64,000 nt of DNA from Mytilus trossulus (taxonomy: Eukaryota > Mollusca > Bivalvia > Mytilida > Mytilidae). The notes beneath the pieces were generated by a model. That model did no database searches and was not told the origin of the DNA. It saw only the letters and a program-made list of their open reading frames with translations. The position numbers and the translations under genes are program-made. This document shows, piece by piece, positions 1 through 10,497 of the stretch; positions within the stretch are counted from its first letter, which is position 1, and each line of letters begins with the position of its first letter. The stretch is from contig NC_086386.1 of assembly GCF_036588685.1 (NCBI RefSeq), positions 68,136,682-68,200,681 on the forward strand, given 5' to 3'.

Positions 1-75
1 GCTTTTTCTGGCTTTTGTGTTGGTAATTTCTAAAGTTTAGCTTTATCTGTTAAAATTTGTGCTCTCACCTTCAAG

Positions 76-148
76 TCCTCGGTAGTATAGTGGTTAGTAT
101 CCCCGCCTGTCACGCGGGAGACCGGGGTTCGATTCCCCGCCGGGGGAG
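76..148 (+). tRNA. tRNA-Asp (GTC), array copy 1, with an extra G
   Basis: Same tRNA-Asp(GTC) sequence as the other copies, with A box, anticodon GTC and B box GGTTCGATT intact. The 3' acceptor strand has five Gs instead of four, making it 73 nt and putting a bulge or mismatch in the acceptor stem. This is either a decayed copy or a homopolymer sequencing error. A T-run pol III terminator follows about 10 nt downstream. Confidence 0.8.
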
Positions 149-280
149 GACATTTATTTTTGTTATATCCTTCTAACATGTTGAATGTAAAGGTTGGCAT
201 GCAGCCACAACATATATATATGTGCTAATAAAAGATTCCACCAAAACCCCATCAATGAGTTCAAACTGTTTCTGACGTTT

Positions 281-1143
281 AATTTACACACAGATGTTAA
301 TAAAGAAAAAGAAAATAAAGAAATAGACAAAATAAAAACTATCGCTCCGAAGTTAATAGTTACAGGGAAGAGTCCGTGTACAGATAGTCATTTTCAGAAA
401 ATTGTATACAGCCAACGATCAGACGGAAGTTGTTTGATAGGAAAATTAAAAAAGAGAGAAATGGTAGTTATATGGACATTAGGGAAGCGCGGTGAATTTC
501 GTCATGTAAATATAGAAACTGACAAAATCGAATATGGAAACGCAATGGCTTCCGTCTACAAATTTAGAGACATTAGAAAATCGGACAATGATGAAATTAA
601 GTGTTATGTTCGTGCTATTCCAAAGATTGAAAGATATGCAGAGATGCACAGACTTTGTTTGTGGTGTTTTGATGAATAAACTGTTATTAGGGAGGGGGAT
701 ATTAGATGTTGAATATGCTAAATAATTCTAAAATAATTTTTGTGGTGTACCAAATTCTGGTCTGGAAACCAACCGTTTTTTTAAAACAACCAACATTAAT
801 TAAAATAGATCATTTGCGTATTTATTAACATTTCCGATTGTTTTTCTCCTTGTAATAGTTGAACTGTTGTTTTTATCATTTTATTTAAAACTGAGAAAAG
901 GTTAAAAAAAAAAAGAAGAAAAGAAAGAAGAAGAGTAAAGTTTAAGCAAGTTAATGACCAGAAAGCCATTTCAGGGTGAAATAAAATAAGAAAATATATA
1001 GATTGTATAATACTTAGAATATTTTCCATTTCAGAGAAAGGACAATAAATATTTACAATGTTTTCATTATGTGTAATTGAAATTGTAAACTGTGATATGT
1101 ATATATAGATTGTGAATATAATAAAGATAAAAAAAAAAAAAAA
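281..1143 (+). mobile_element. Poly(A)-tailed retrocopy-like insert, array copy 1
   Basis: Insert between direct repeats 97-280 and 1144-1324. It opens in an open reading frame that runs to TAA at 677-679, then has an AT-rich 3' region, an AATAAA and 15 A. For structure and protein see copy 2 (1982-2845). This copy lacks one T near 1070. Confidence 0.65.
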
Positions 1144-1192
1144 GTATCCCCGCCTGACGCGGGAGACCGGGGTTCGATTCCCCGCCGGGGAG
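1144..1192 (+). pseudogene. tRNA-Asp 3' fragment, copy 1
   Basis: 3' part of tRNA-Asp from nucleotide 22 onward, directly after the poly(A). It also lacks TC in the anticodon, so even the anticodon is lost. No A box and no 5' acceptor strand, so it cannot be a functional tRNA. Confidence 0.9.
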
Positions 1193-1442
1193 GACATTTA
1201 TTTTTGTTATATCCTTCTAACATGTTGAATGTAAAGGTTGGCATGCAGCCACAACATATATATATGTGCTAATAAAAGATTCCACCAAAACCCCATCAAT
1301 GAGTTCAAACTGTTTCTGACGTTTGGATGCTCTATAATCAGTTCAGATATTTCTTTTAAATGTGACTTCTAACTGTCCACTATATATAGACTATATACGT
1401 GTTTCAAGAGGGTGTGTTAAAAAGGATTGACAAAAAACTATC

Positions 1443-1515
1443 CGAGCTTGCCAGGATTCGAACCTGGAATCTTCTGATCCGTAGTCAGACGCGTTATCCG
1501 TTGCGCCACAAGCCC
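1443..1515 (-). tRNA. tRNA-Arg (ACG), array copy 1
   Basis: Read on the minus strand, this is a 73-nt cloverleaf. The acceptor stem GGGCTTG pairs with CAAGCTC, discriminator G. The D arm is TGGCGCAACGGATAACGC, a canonical A box. The anticodon loop CTGACTACGGATCAG carries ACG (inosine-modified A34 would read CGU, CGC and CGA). The B box is GGTTCGAATCC. No intron and no encoded CCA. A T6 pol III terminator (1432-1437, read on minus) begins six bases after the 3' end. The gene faces tRNA-Asp of the same unit, so the two converge on the insert. Confidence 0.97.
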
Positions 1516-1777
1516 TTAGACGCTGGTGTTCCTATTTTACTCTTTATACCTTTGACTCTTCGAATTGTCTTCAATGATATCTCGCATATAGCCTTGTCCA
1601 TCTTAGATGCATAACTCCCAGTATCAATTTTTTTGGCAAATAACACTCCAATTCGTTATGATGCACACTTATTTCTCTCAGTTGAGAGAAGCGGGAAAAG
1701 TAGCTTTTTCTGGCTTTTGTGTTGGTAATTTCTAAAGTTTAGCTTTATCTGTTAAAATTTGTGCTCTCACCTTCAAG

Positions 1778-1849
1778 TCCTCGGTAGTATAGTGGTTAGT
1801 ATCCCCGCCTGTCACGCGGGAGACCGGGGTTCGATTCCCCGCCGGGGAG
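1778..1849 (+). tRNA. tRNA-Asp (GTC), array copy 2
   Basis: This is a 72-nt cloverleaf. The acceptor stem TCCTCGG pairs with CCGGGGA (one G-T pair), discriminator G. The D arm carries a canonical A box (TAGTATAGTGGTTAGT). The anticodon loop CTGTCAC between CCCGC and GCGGG reads GTC, so it decodes Asp codons GAC/GAT. The T arm has the B box GGTTCGATT. There is no intron and no encoded CCA, as expected in eukaryotes. A TTTTT pol III terminator lies at 1858-1862. The insert's left direct repeat begins inside this gene at 1799. Confidence 0.97.
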
Positions 1850-1981
1850 GACATTTATTTTTGTTATATCCTTCTAACATGTTGAATGTAAAGGTTGGCA
1901 TGCAGCCACAACATATATATATGTGCTAATAAAAGATTCCACCAAAACCCCATCAATGAGTTCAAACTGTTTCTGACGTTT

Positions 1982-2845
1982 AATTTACACACAGATGTTA
2001 ATAAAGAAAAAGAAAATAAAGAAATAGACAAAATAAAAACTATCGCTCCGAAGTTAATAGTTACAGGGAAGAGTCCGTGTACAGATAGTCATTTTCAGAA
2101 AATTGTATACAGCCAACGATCAGACGGAAGTTGTTTGATAGGAAAATTAAAAAAGAGAGAAATGGTAGTTATATGGACATTAGGGAAGCGCGGTGAATTT
2201 CGTCATGTAAATATAGAAACTGACAAAATCGAATATGGAAACGCAATGGCTTCCGTCTACAAATTTAGAGACATTAGAAAATCGGACAATGATGAAATTA
2301 AGTGTTATGTTCGTGCTATTCCAAAGATTGAAAGATATGCAGAGATGCACAGACTTTGTTTGTGGTGTTTTGATGAATAAACTGTTATTAGGGAGGGGGA
2401 TATTAGATGTTGAATATGCTAAATAATTCTAAAATAATTTTTGTGGTGTACCAAATTCTGGTCTGGAAACCAACCGTTTTTTTAAAACAACCAACATTAA
2501 TTAAAATAGATCATTTGCGTATTTATTAACATTTCCGATTGTTTTTCTCCTTGTAATAGTTGAACTGTTGTTTTTATCATTTTATTTAAAACTGAGAAAA
2601 GGTTAAAAAAAAAAAAGAAGAAAAGAAAGAAGAAGAGTAAAGTTTAAGCAAGTTAATGACCAGAAAGCCATTTCAGGGTGAAATAAAATAAGAAAATATA
2701 TAGATTGTATAATACTTAGAATATTTTCCATTTCAGAGAAAGGACAATAAATATTTACAATGTTTTCATTTATGTGTAATTGAAATTGTAAACTGTGATA
2801 TGTATATATAGATTGTGAATATAATAAAGATAAAAAAAAAAAAAA
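1982..2845 (+). mobile_element. Poly(A)-tailed retrocopy-like insert in tRNA-Asp locus, array copy 2
   Basis: 864 bp flanked by perfect 183-bp direct repeats (1799-1981 and 2846-3028). It begins abruptly in an open frame encoding about 132 residues ending at TAA 2378-2380. A 3'-UTR-like AT-rich tract follows, then AATAAA three bases before a run of 14 A that abuts the second repeat. That is the architecture of target-primed reverse transcription of a 5'-truncated polyadenylated RNA: a processed gene copy or the 3' end of a non-LTR element. The frame has no ATG until a Met in the middle, so it is a C-terminal fragment. The protein has a central strand-rich part (motifs GSCLIGKLKKRE, MVVIWTLGKRGEFRHV) and ends with a Cys-rich LCLWCFDE. 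I do not recognise the family. The frame also reads in from the flanking repeat through 29 codons starting at TTG 1895, which is coincidental. The 183-bp flank is long for a target-site duplication. Confidence 0.65.
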
Positions 2846-2896
2846 GTATCCCCGCCTGTCACGCGGGAGACCGGGGTTCGATTCCCCGCCGGGGAG
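2846..2896 (+). pseudogene. tRNA-Asp 3' fragment, copy 2
   Basis: 51 nt, equal to nucleotides 22-72 of the complete tRNA-Asp, joined on its 5' side to the poly(A) of the insert. The B box remains; the A box and 5' acceptor strand are missing. It is the start of the second copy of the 183-bp flanking duplication. Confidence 0.93.
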
Positions 2897-3146
2897 GACA
2901 TTTATTTTTGTTATATCCTTCTAACATGTTGAATGTAAAGGTTGGCATGCAGCCACAACATATATATATGTGCTAATAAAAGATTCCACCAAAACCCCAT
3001 CAATGAGTTCAAACTGTTTCTGACGTTTGGATGCTCTATAATCAGTTCAGATATTTCTTTTAAATGTGACTTCTAACTGTCCACTATATATAGACTATAT
3101 ACGTGTTTCAAGAGGGTGTGTTAAAAAGGATTGACAAAAAACTATC

Positions 3147-3219
3147 CGAGCTTGCCAGGATTCGAACCTGGAATCTTCTGATCCGTAGTCAGACGCGTTA
3201 TCCGTTGCGCCACAAGCCC
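3147..3219 (-). tRNA. tRNA-Arg (ACG), array copy 2
   Basis: 73 nt, identical by eye to 1443-1515, with ACG anticodon and T6 terminator. Confidence 0.97.
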
Positions 3220-3481
3220 TTAGACGCTGGTGTTCCTATTTTACTCTTTATACCTTTGACTCTTCGAATTGTCTTCAATGATATCTCGCATATAGCCTTG
3301 TCCATCTTAGATGCATAACTCCCAGTATCAATTTTTTTGGCAAATAACACTCCAATTCGTTATGATGCACACTTATTTCTCTCAGTTGAGAGAAGCGGGA
3401 AAAGTAGCTTTTTCTGGCTTTTGTGTTGGTAATTTCTAAAGTTTAGCTTTATCTGTTAAAATTTGTGCTCTCACCTTCAAG

Positions 3482-3553
3482 TCCTCGGTAGTATAGTGGT
3501 TAGTATCCCCGCCTGTCACGCGGGAGACCGGGGTTCGATTCCCCGCCGGGGAG
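3482..3553 (+). tRNA. tRNA-Asp (GTC), array copy 3
   Basis: 72 nt, identical by eye to copy 2 (1778-1849): intact acceptor stem, A and B boxes, GTC anticodon, downstream T5 terminator. Confidence 0.97.
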
Positions 3554-3685
3554 GACATTTATTTTTGTTATATCCTTCTAACATGTTGAATGTAAAGGTT
3601 GGCATGCAGCCACAACATATATATATGTGCTAATAAAAGATTCCACCAAAACCCCATCAATGAGTTCAAACTGTTTCTGACGTTT

Positions 3686-4548
3686 AATTTACACACAGAT
3701 GTTAATAAAGAAAAAGAAAATAAAGAAATAGACAAAATAAAAACTATCGCTCCGAAGTTAATAGTTACAGGGAAGAGTCCGTGTACAGATAGTCATTTTC
3801 AGAAAATTGTATACAGCCAACGATCAGACGGAAGTTGTTTGATAGGAAAATTAAAAAAGAGAGAAATGGTAGTTATATGGACATTAGGGAAGCGCGGTGA
3901 ATTTCGTCATGTAAATATAGAAACTGACAAAATCGAATATGGAAACGCAATGGCTTCCGTCTACAAATTTAGAGACATTAGAAAATCGGACAATGATGAA
4001 ATTAAGTGTTATGTTCGTGCTATTCCAAAGATTGAAAGATATGCAGAGATGCACAGACTTTGTTTGTGGTGTTTTGATGAATAAACTGTTATTAGGGAGG
4101 GGGATATTAGATGTTGAATATGCTAAATAATTCTAAAATAATTTTTGTGGTGTACCAAATTCTGGTCTGGAAACCAACCGTTTTTTTAAAACAACCAACA
4201 TTAATTAAAATAGATCATTTGCGTATTTATTAACATTTCCGATTGTTTTTCTCCTTGTAATAGTTGAACTGTTGTTTTTATCATTTTATTTAAAACTGAG
4301 AAAAGGTTAAAAAAAAAAAGAAGAAAAGAAAGAAGAAGAGTAAAGTTTAAGCAAGTTAATGACCAGAAAGCCATTTCAGGGTGAAATAAAATAAGAAAAT
4401 ATATAGATTGTATAATACTTAGAATATTTTCCATTTCAGAGAAAGGACAATAAATATTTACAATGTTTTCATTTATGTGTAATTGAAATTGTAAACTGTG
4501 ATATGTATATATAGATTGTGAATATAATAAAGATAAAAAAAAAAAAAA
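3686..4548 (+). mobile_element. Retrocopy-like insert, array copy 3
   Basis: 863 bp, same as copy 2 apart from one A in a homopolymer. Coding part ends at 4084, poly(A) abuts the direct repeat 4549-4731, left repeat 3503-3685. Confidence 0.65.
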
Positions 4549-4599
4549 GTATCCCCGCCTGTCACGCGGGAGACCGGGGTTCGATTCCCCGCCGGGGAG
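4549..4599 (+). pseudogene. tRNA-Asp 3' fragment, copy 3
   Basis: 51 nt, identical by eye to the fragment at 2846-2896. Confidence 0.93.
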
Positions 4600-4849
4600 G
4601 ACATTTATTTTTGTTATATCCTTCTAACATGTTGAATGTAAAGGTTGGCATGCAGCCACAACATATATATATGTGCTAATAAAAGATTCCACCAAAACCC
4701 CATCAATGAGTTCAAACTGTTTCTGACGTTTGGATGCTCTATAATCAGTTCAGATATTTCTTTTAAATGTGACTTCTAACTGTCCACTATATATAGACTA
4801 TATACGTGTTTCAAGAGGGTGTGTTAAAAAGGATTGACAAAAAACTATC

Positions 4850-4922
4850 CGAGCTTGCCAGGATTCGAACCTGGAATCTTCTGATCCGTAGTCAGACGCG
4901 TTATCCGTTGCGCCACAAGCCC
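4850..4922 (-). tRNA. tRNA-Arg (ACG), array copy 3
   Basis: 73 nt, identical by eye to 1443-1515. Confidence 0.97.
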
Positions 4923-5184
4923 TTAGACGCTGGTGTTCCTATTTTACTCTTTATACCTTTGACTCTTCGAATTGTCTTCAATGATATCTCGCATATAGCC
5001 TTGTCCATCTTAGATGCATAACTCCCAGTATCAATTTTTTTGGCAAATAACACTCCAATTCGTTATGATGCACACTTATTTCTCTCAGTTGAGAGAAGCG
5101 GGAAAAGTAGCTTTTTCTGGCTTTTGTGTTGGTAATTTCTAAAGTTTAGCTTTATCTGTTAAAATTTGTGCTCTCACCTTCAAG

Positions 5185-5256
5185 TCCTCGGTAGTATAGT
5201 GGTTAGTATCCCCGCCTGTCACGCGGGAGACCGGGGTTCGATTCCCCGCCGGGGAG
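5185..5256 (+). tRNA. tRNA-Asp (GTC), array copy 4
   Basis: 72 nt, identical by eye to copy 2, with GTC anticodon and T5 terminator. Confidence 0.97.
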
Positions 5257-5388
5257 GACATTTATTTTTGTTATATCCTTCTAACATGTTGAATGTAAAG
5301 GTTGGCATGCAGCCACAACATATATATATGTGCTAATAAAAGATTCCACCAAAACCCCATCAATGAGTTCAAACTGTTTCTGACGTTT

Positions 5389-6251
5389 AATTTACACACA
5401 GATGTTAATAAAGAAAAAGAAAATAAAGAAATAGACAAAATAAAAACTATCGCTCCGAAGTTAATAGTTACAGGGAAGAGTCCGTGTACAGATAGTCATT
5501 TTCAGAAAATTGTATACAGCCAACGATCAGACGGAAGTTGTTTGATAGGAAAATTAAAAAAGAGAGAAATGGTAGTTATATGGACATTAGGGAAGCGCGG
5601 TGAATTTCGTCATGTAAATATAGAAACTGACAAAATCGAATATGGAAACGCAATGGCTTCCGTCTACAAATTTAGAGACATTAGAAAATCGGACAATGAT
5701 GAAATTAAGTGTTATGTTCGTGCTATTCCAAAGATTGAAAGATATGCAGAGATGCACAGACTTTGTTTGTGGTGTTTTGATGAATAAACTGTTATTAGGG
5801 AGGGGGATATTAGATGTTGAATATGCTAAATAATTCTAAAATAATTTTTGTGGTGTACCAAATTCTGGTCTGGAAACCAACCGTTTTTTTAAAACAACCA
5901 ACATTAATTAAAATAGATCATTTGCGTATTTATTAACATTTCCGATTGTTTTTCTCCTTGTAATAGTTGAACTGTTGTTTTTATCATTTTATTTAAAACT
6001 GAGAAAAGGTTAAAAAAAAAAAGAAGAAAAGAAAGAAGAAGAGTAAAGTTTAAGCAAGTTAATGACCAGAAAGCCATTTCAGGGTGAAATAAAATAAGAA
6101 AATATATAGATTGTATAATACTTAGAATATTTTCCATTTCAGAGAAAGGACAATAAATATTTACAATGTTTTCATTTATGTGTAATTGAAATTGTAAACT
6201 GTGATATGTATATATAGATTGTGAATATAATAAAGATAAAAAAAAAAAAAA
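5389..6251 (+). mobile_element. Retrocopy-like insert, array copy 4
   Basis: 863 bp, as copy 3. Direct repeats 5206-5388 and 6252-6434. Open frame ends at 5787. Confidence 0.65.
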
Positions 6252-6302
6252 GTATCCCCGCCTGTCACGCGGGAGACCGGGGTTCGATTCCCCGCCGGGG
6301 AG
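6252..6302 (+). pseudogene. tRNA-Asp 3' fragment, copy 4
   Basis: 51 nt, identical by eye to the fragment at 2846-2896. Confidence 0.93.
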
Positions 6303-6552
6303 GACATTTATTTTTGTTATATCCTTCTAACATGTTGAATGTAAAGGTTGGCATGCAGCCACAACATATATATATGTGCTAATAAAAGATTCCACCAAAA
6401 CCCCATCAATGAGTTCAAACTGTTTCTGACGTTTGGATGCTCTATAATCAGTTCAGATATTTCTTTTAAATGTGACTTCTAACTGTCCACTATATATAGA
6501 CTATATACGTGTTTCAAGAGGGTGTGTTAAAAAGGATTGACAAAAAACTATC

Positions 6553-6625
6553 CGAGCTTGCCAGGATTCGAACCTGGAATCTTCTGATCCGTAGTCAGAC
6601 GCGTTATCCGTTGCGCCACAAGCCC
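6553..6625 (-). tRNA. tRNA-Arg (ACG), array copy 4
   Basis: 73 nt, identical by eye to 1443-1515. Confidence 0.97.
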
Positions 6626-6887
6626 TTAGACGCTGGTGTTCCTATTTTACTCTTTATACCTTTGACTCTTCGAATTGTCTTCAATGATATCTCGCATATA
6701 GCCTTGTCCATCTTAGATGCATAACTCCCAGTATCAATTTTTTTGGCAAATAACACTCCAATTCGTTATGATGCACACTTATTTCTCTCAGTTGAGAGAA
6801 GCGGGAAAAGTAGCTTTTTCTGGCTTTTGTGTTGGTAATTTCTAAAGTTTAGCTTTATCTGTTAAAATTTGTGCTCTCACCTTCAAG

Positions 6888-6959
6888 TCCTCGGTAGTAT
6901 AGTGGTTAGTATCCCCGCCTGTCACGCGGGAGACCGGGGTTCGATTCCCCGCCGGGGAG
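6888..6959 (+). tRNA. tRNA-Asp (GTC), array copy 5
   Basis: 72 nt, identical by eye to copy 2, with GTC anticodon and T5 terminator. Confidence 0.97.
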
Positions 6960-7091
6960 GACATTTATTTTTGTTATATCCTTCTAACATGTTGAATGTA
7001 AAGGTTGGCATGCAGCCACAACATATATATATGTGCTAATAAAAGATTCCACCAAAACCCCATCAATGAGTTCAAACTGTTTCTGACGTTT

Positions 7092-7954
7092 AATTTACAC
7101 ACAGATGTTAATAAAGAAAAAGAAAATAAAGAAATAGACAAAATAAAAACTATCGCTCCGAAGTTAATAGTTACAGGGAAGAGTCCGTGTACAGATAGTC
7201 ATTTTCAGAAAATTGTATACAGCCAACGATCAGACGGAAGTTGTTTGATAGGAAAATTAAAAAAGAGAGAAATGGTAGTTATATGGACATTAGGGAAGCG
7301 CGGTGAATTTCGTCATGTAAATATAGAAACTGACAAAATCGAATATGGAAACGCAATGGCTTCCGTCTACAAATTTAGAGACATTAGAAAATCGGACAAT
7401 GATGAAATTAAGTGTTATGTTCGTGCTATTCCAAAGATTGAAAGATATGCAGAGATGCACAGACTTTGTTTGTGGTGTTTTGATGAATAAACTGTTATTA
7501 GGGAGGGGGATATTAGATGTTGAATATGCTAAATAATTCTAAAATAATTTTTGTGGTGTACCAAATTCTGGTCTGGAAACCAACCGTTTTTTTAAAACAA
7601 CCAACATTAATTAAAATAGATCATTTGCGTATTTATTAACATTTCCGATTGTTTTTCTCCTTGTAATAGTTGAACTGTTGTTTTTATCATTTTATTTAAA
7701 ACTGAGAAAAGGTTAAAAAAAAAAAGAAGAAAAGAAAGAAGAAGAGTAAAGTTTAAGCAAGTTAATGACCAGAAAGCCATTTCAGGGTGAAATAAAATAA
7801 GAAAATATATAGATTGTATAATACTTAGAATATTTTCCATTTCAGAGAAAGGACAATAAATATTTACAATGTTTTCATTTATGTGTAATTGAAATTGTAA
7901 ACTGTGATATGTATATATAGATTGTGAATATAATAAAGATAAAAAAAAAAAAAA
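7092..7954 (+). mobile_element. Retrocopy-like insert, array copy 5
   Basis: 863 bp, as copy 3. Direct repeats 6909-7091 and 7955-8137. Open frame ends at 7490. Confidence 0.65.
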
Positions 7955-8005
7955 GTATCCCCGCCTGTCACGCGGGAGACCGGGGTTCGATTCCCCGCCG
8001 GGGAG
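7955..8005 (+). pseudogene. tRNA-Asp 3' fragment, copy 5
   Basis: 51 nt, identical by eye to the fragment at 2846-2896. Confidence 0.93.
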
Positions 8006-8255
8006 GACATTTATTTTTGTTATATCCTTCTAACATGTTGAATGTAAAGGTTGGCATGCAGCCACAACATATATATATGTGCTAATAAAAGATTCCACCA
8101 AAACCCCATCAATGAGTTCAAACTGTTTCTGACGTTTGGATGCTCTATAATCAGTTCAGATATTTCTTTTAAATGTGACTTCTAACTGTCCACTATATAT
8201 AGACTATATACGTGTTTCAAGAGGGTGTGTTAAAAAGGATTGACAAAAAACTATC

Positions 8256-8328
8256 CGAGCTTGCCAGGATTCGAACCTGGAATCTTCTGATCCGTAGTCA
8301 GACGCGTTATCCGTTGCGCCACAAGCCC
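8256..8328 (-). tRNA. tRNA-Arg (ACG), array copy 5
   Basis: 73 nt, identical by eye to 1443-1515. Confidence 0.97.
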
Positions 8329-8590
8329 TTAGACGCTGGTGTTCCTATTTTACTCTTTATACCTTTGACTCTTCGAATTGTCTTCAATGATATCTCGCAT
8401 ATAGCCTTGTCCATCTTAGATGCATAACTCCCAGTATCAATTTTTTTGGCAAATAACACTCCAATTCGTTATGATGCACACTTATTTCTCTCAGTTGAGA
8501 GAAGCGGGAAAAGTAGCTTTTTCTGGCTTTTGTGTTGGTAATTTCTAAAGTTTAGCTTTATCTGTTAAAATTTGTGCTCTCACCTTCAAG

Positions 8591-8662
8591 TCCTCGGTAG
8601 TATAGTGGTTAGTATCCCCGCCTGTCACGCGGGAGACCGGGGTTCGATTCCCCGCCGGGGAG
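8591..8662 (+). tRNA. tRNA-Asp (GTC), array copy 6
   Basis: 72 nt, identical by eye to copy 2, with GTC anticodon and T5 terminator. Confidence 0.97.
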
Positions 8663-8794
8663 GACATTTATTTTTGTTATATCCTTCTAACATGTTGAAT
8701 GTAAAGGTTGGCATGCAGCCACAACATATATATATGTGCTAATAAAAGATTCCACCAAAACCCCATCAATGAGTTCAAACTGTTTCTGACGTTT

Positions 8795-9657
8795 AATTTA
8801 CACACAGATGTTAATAAAGAAAAAGAAAATAAAGAAATAGACAAAATAAAAACTATCGCTCCGAAGTTAATAGTTACAGGGAAGAGTCCGTGTACAGATA
8901 GTCATTTTCAGAAAATTGTATACAGCCAACGATCAGACGGAAGTTGTTTGATAGGAAAATTAAAAAAGAGAGAAATGGTAGTTATATGGACATTAGGGAA
9001 GCGCGGTGAATTTCGTCATGTAAATATAGAAACTGACAAAATCGAATATGGAAACGCAATGGCTTCCGTCTACAAATTTAGAGACATTAGAAAATCGGAC
9101 AATGATGAAATTAAGTGTTATGTTCGTGCTATTCCAAAGATTGAAAGATATGCAGAGATGCACAGACTTTGTTTGTGGTGTTTTGATGAATAAACTGTTA
9201 TTAGGGAGGGGGATATTAGATGTTGAATATGCTAAATAATTCTAAAATAATTTTTGTGGTGTACCAAATTCTGGTCTGGAAACCAACCGTTTTTTTAAAA
9301 CAACCAACATTAATTAAAATAGATCATTTGCGTATTTATTAACATTTCCGATTGTTTTTCTCCTTGTAATAGTTGAACTGTTGTTTTTATCATTTTATTT
9401 AAAACTGAGAAAAGGTTAAAAAAAAAAAGAAGAAAAGAAAGAAGAAGAGTAAAGTTTAAGCAAGTTAATGACCAGAAAGCCATTTCAGGGTGAAATAAAA
9501 TAAGAAAATATATAGATTGTATAATACTTAGAATATTTTCCATTTCAGAGAAAGGACAATAAATATTTACAATGTTTTCATTTATGTGTAATTGAAATTG
9601 TAAACTGTGATATGTATATATAGATTGTGAATATAATAAAGATAAAAAAAAAAAAAA
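8795..9657 (+). mobile_element. Retrocopy-like insert, array copy 6
   Basis: 863 bp, as copy 3. Direct repeats 8612-8794 and 9658-9840. Open frame ends at 9193. Confidence 0.65.
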
Positions 9658-9708
9658 GTATCCCCGCCTGTCACGCGGGAGACCGGGGTTCGATTCCCCG
9701 CCGGGGAG
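9658..9708 (+). pseudogene. tRNA-Asp 3' fragment, copy 6
   Basis: 51 nt, identical by eye to the fragment at 2846-2896. Confidence 0.93.
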
Positions 9709-9958
9709 GACATTTATTTTTGTTATATCCTTCTAACATGTTGAATGTAAAGGTTGGCATGCAGCCACAACATATATATATGTGCTAATAAAAGATTCCA
9801 CCAAAACCCCATCAATGAGTTCAAACTGTTTCTGACGTTTGGATGCTCTATAATCAGTTCAGATATTTCTTTTAAATGTGACTTCTAACTGTCCACTATA
9901 TATAGACTATATACGTGTTTCAAGAGGGTGTGTTAAAAAGGATTGACAAAAAACTATC

Positions 9959-10031
9959 CGAGCTTGCCAGGATTCGAACCTGGAATCTTCTGATCCGTAG
10001 TCAGACGCGTTATCCGTTGCGCCACAAGCCC
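9959..10031 (-). tRNA. tRNA-Arg (ACG), array copy 6
   Basis: 73 nt, identical by eye to 1443-1515. Confidence 0.97.
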
Positions 10032-10293
10032 TTAGACGCTGGTGTTCCTATTTTACTCTTTATACCTTTGACTCTTCGAATTGTCTTCAATGATATCTCG
10101 CATATAGCCTTGTCCATCTTAGATGCATAACTCCCAGTATCAATTTTTTTGGCAAATAACACTCCAATTCGTTATGATGCACACTTATTTCTCTCAGTTG
10201 AGAGAAGCGGGAAAAGTAGCTTTTTCTGGCTTTTGTGTTGGTAATTTCTAAAGTTTAGCTTTATCTGTTAAAATTTGTGCTCTCACCTTCAAG

Positions 10294-10365
10294 TCCTCGG
10301 TAGTATAGTGGTTAGTATCCCCGCCTGTCACGCGGGAGACCGGGGTTCGATTCCCCGCCGGGGAG
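10294..10365 (+). tRNA. tRNA-Asp (GTC), array copy 7
   Basis: 72 nt, identical by eye to copy 2, with GTC anticodon and T5 terminator. Confidence 0.97.
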
Positions 10366-10497
10366 GACATTTATTTTTGTTATATCCTTCTAACATGTTG
10401 AATGTAAAGGTTGGCATGCAGCCACAACATATATATATGTGCTAATAAAAGATTCCACCAAAACCCCATCAATGAGTTCAAACTGTTTCTGACGTTT

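Noticed and set aside
796-1244. Minus-strand frames of 133, 77 and 63 codons in the array inserts
   Set aside because: They lie in the 3'-UTR-like AT-rich part of the insert and across the tRNA fragment, are hydrophobic low-complexity translations, and change with single-base differences between copies.
1399-1614. 71-codon plus-strand frame across tRNA-Arg in each unit
   Set aside because: It is the antisense reading of the tRNA-Arg gene plus flank; no independent coding signal.
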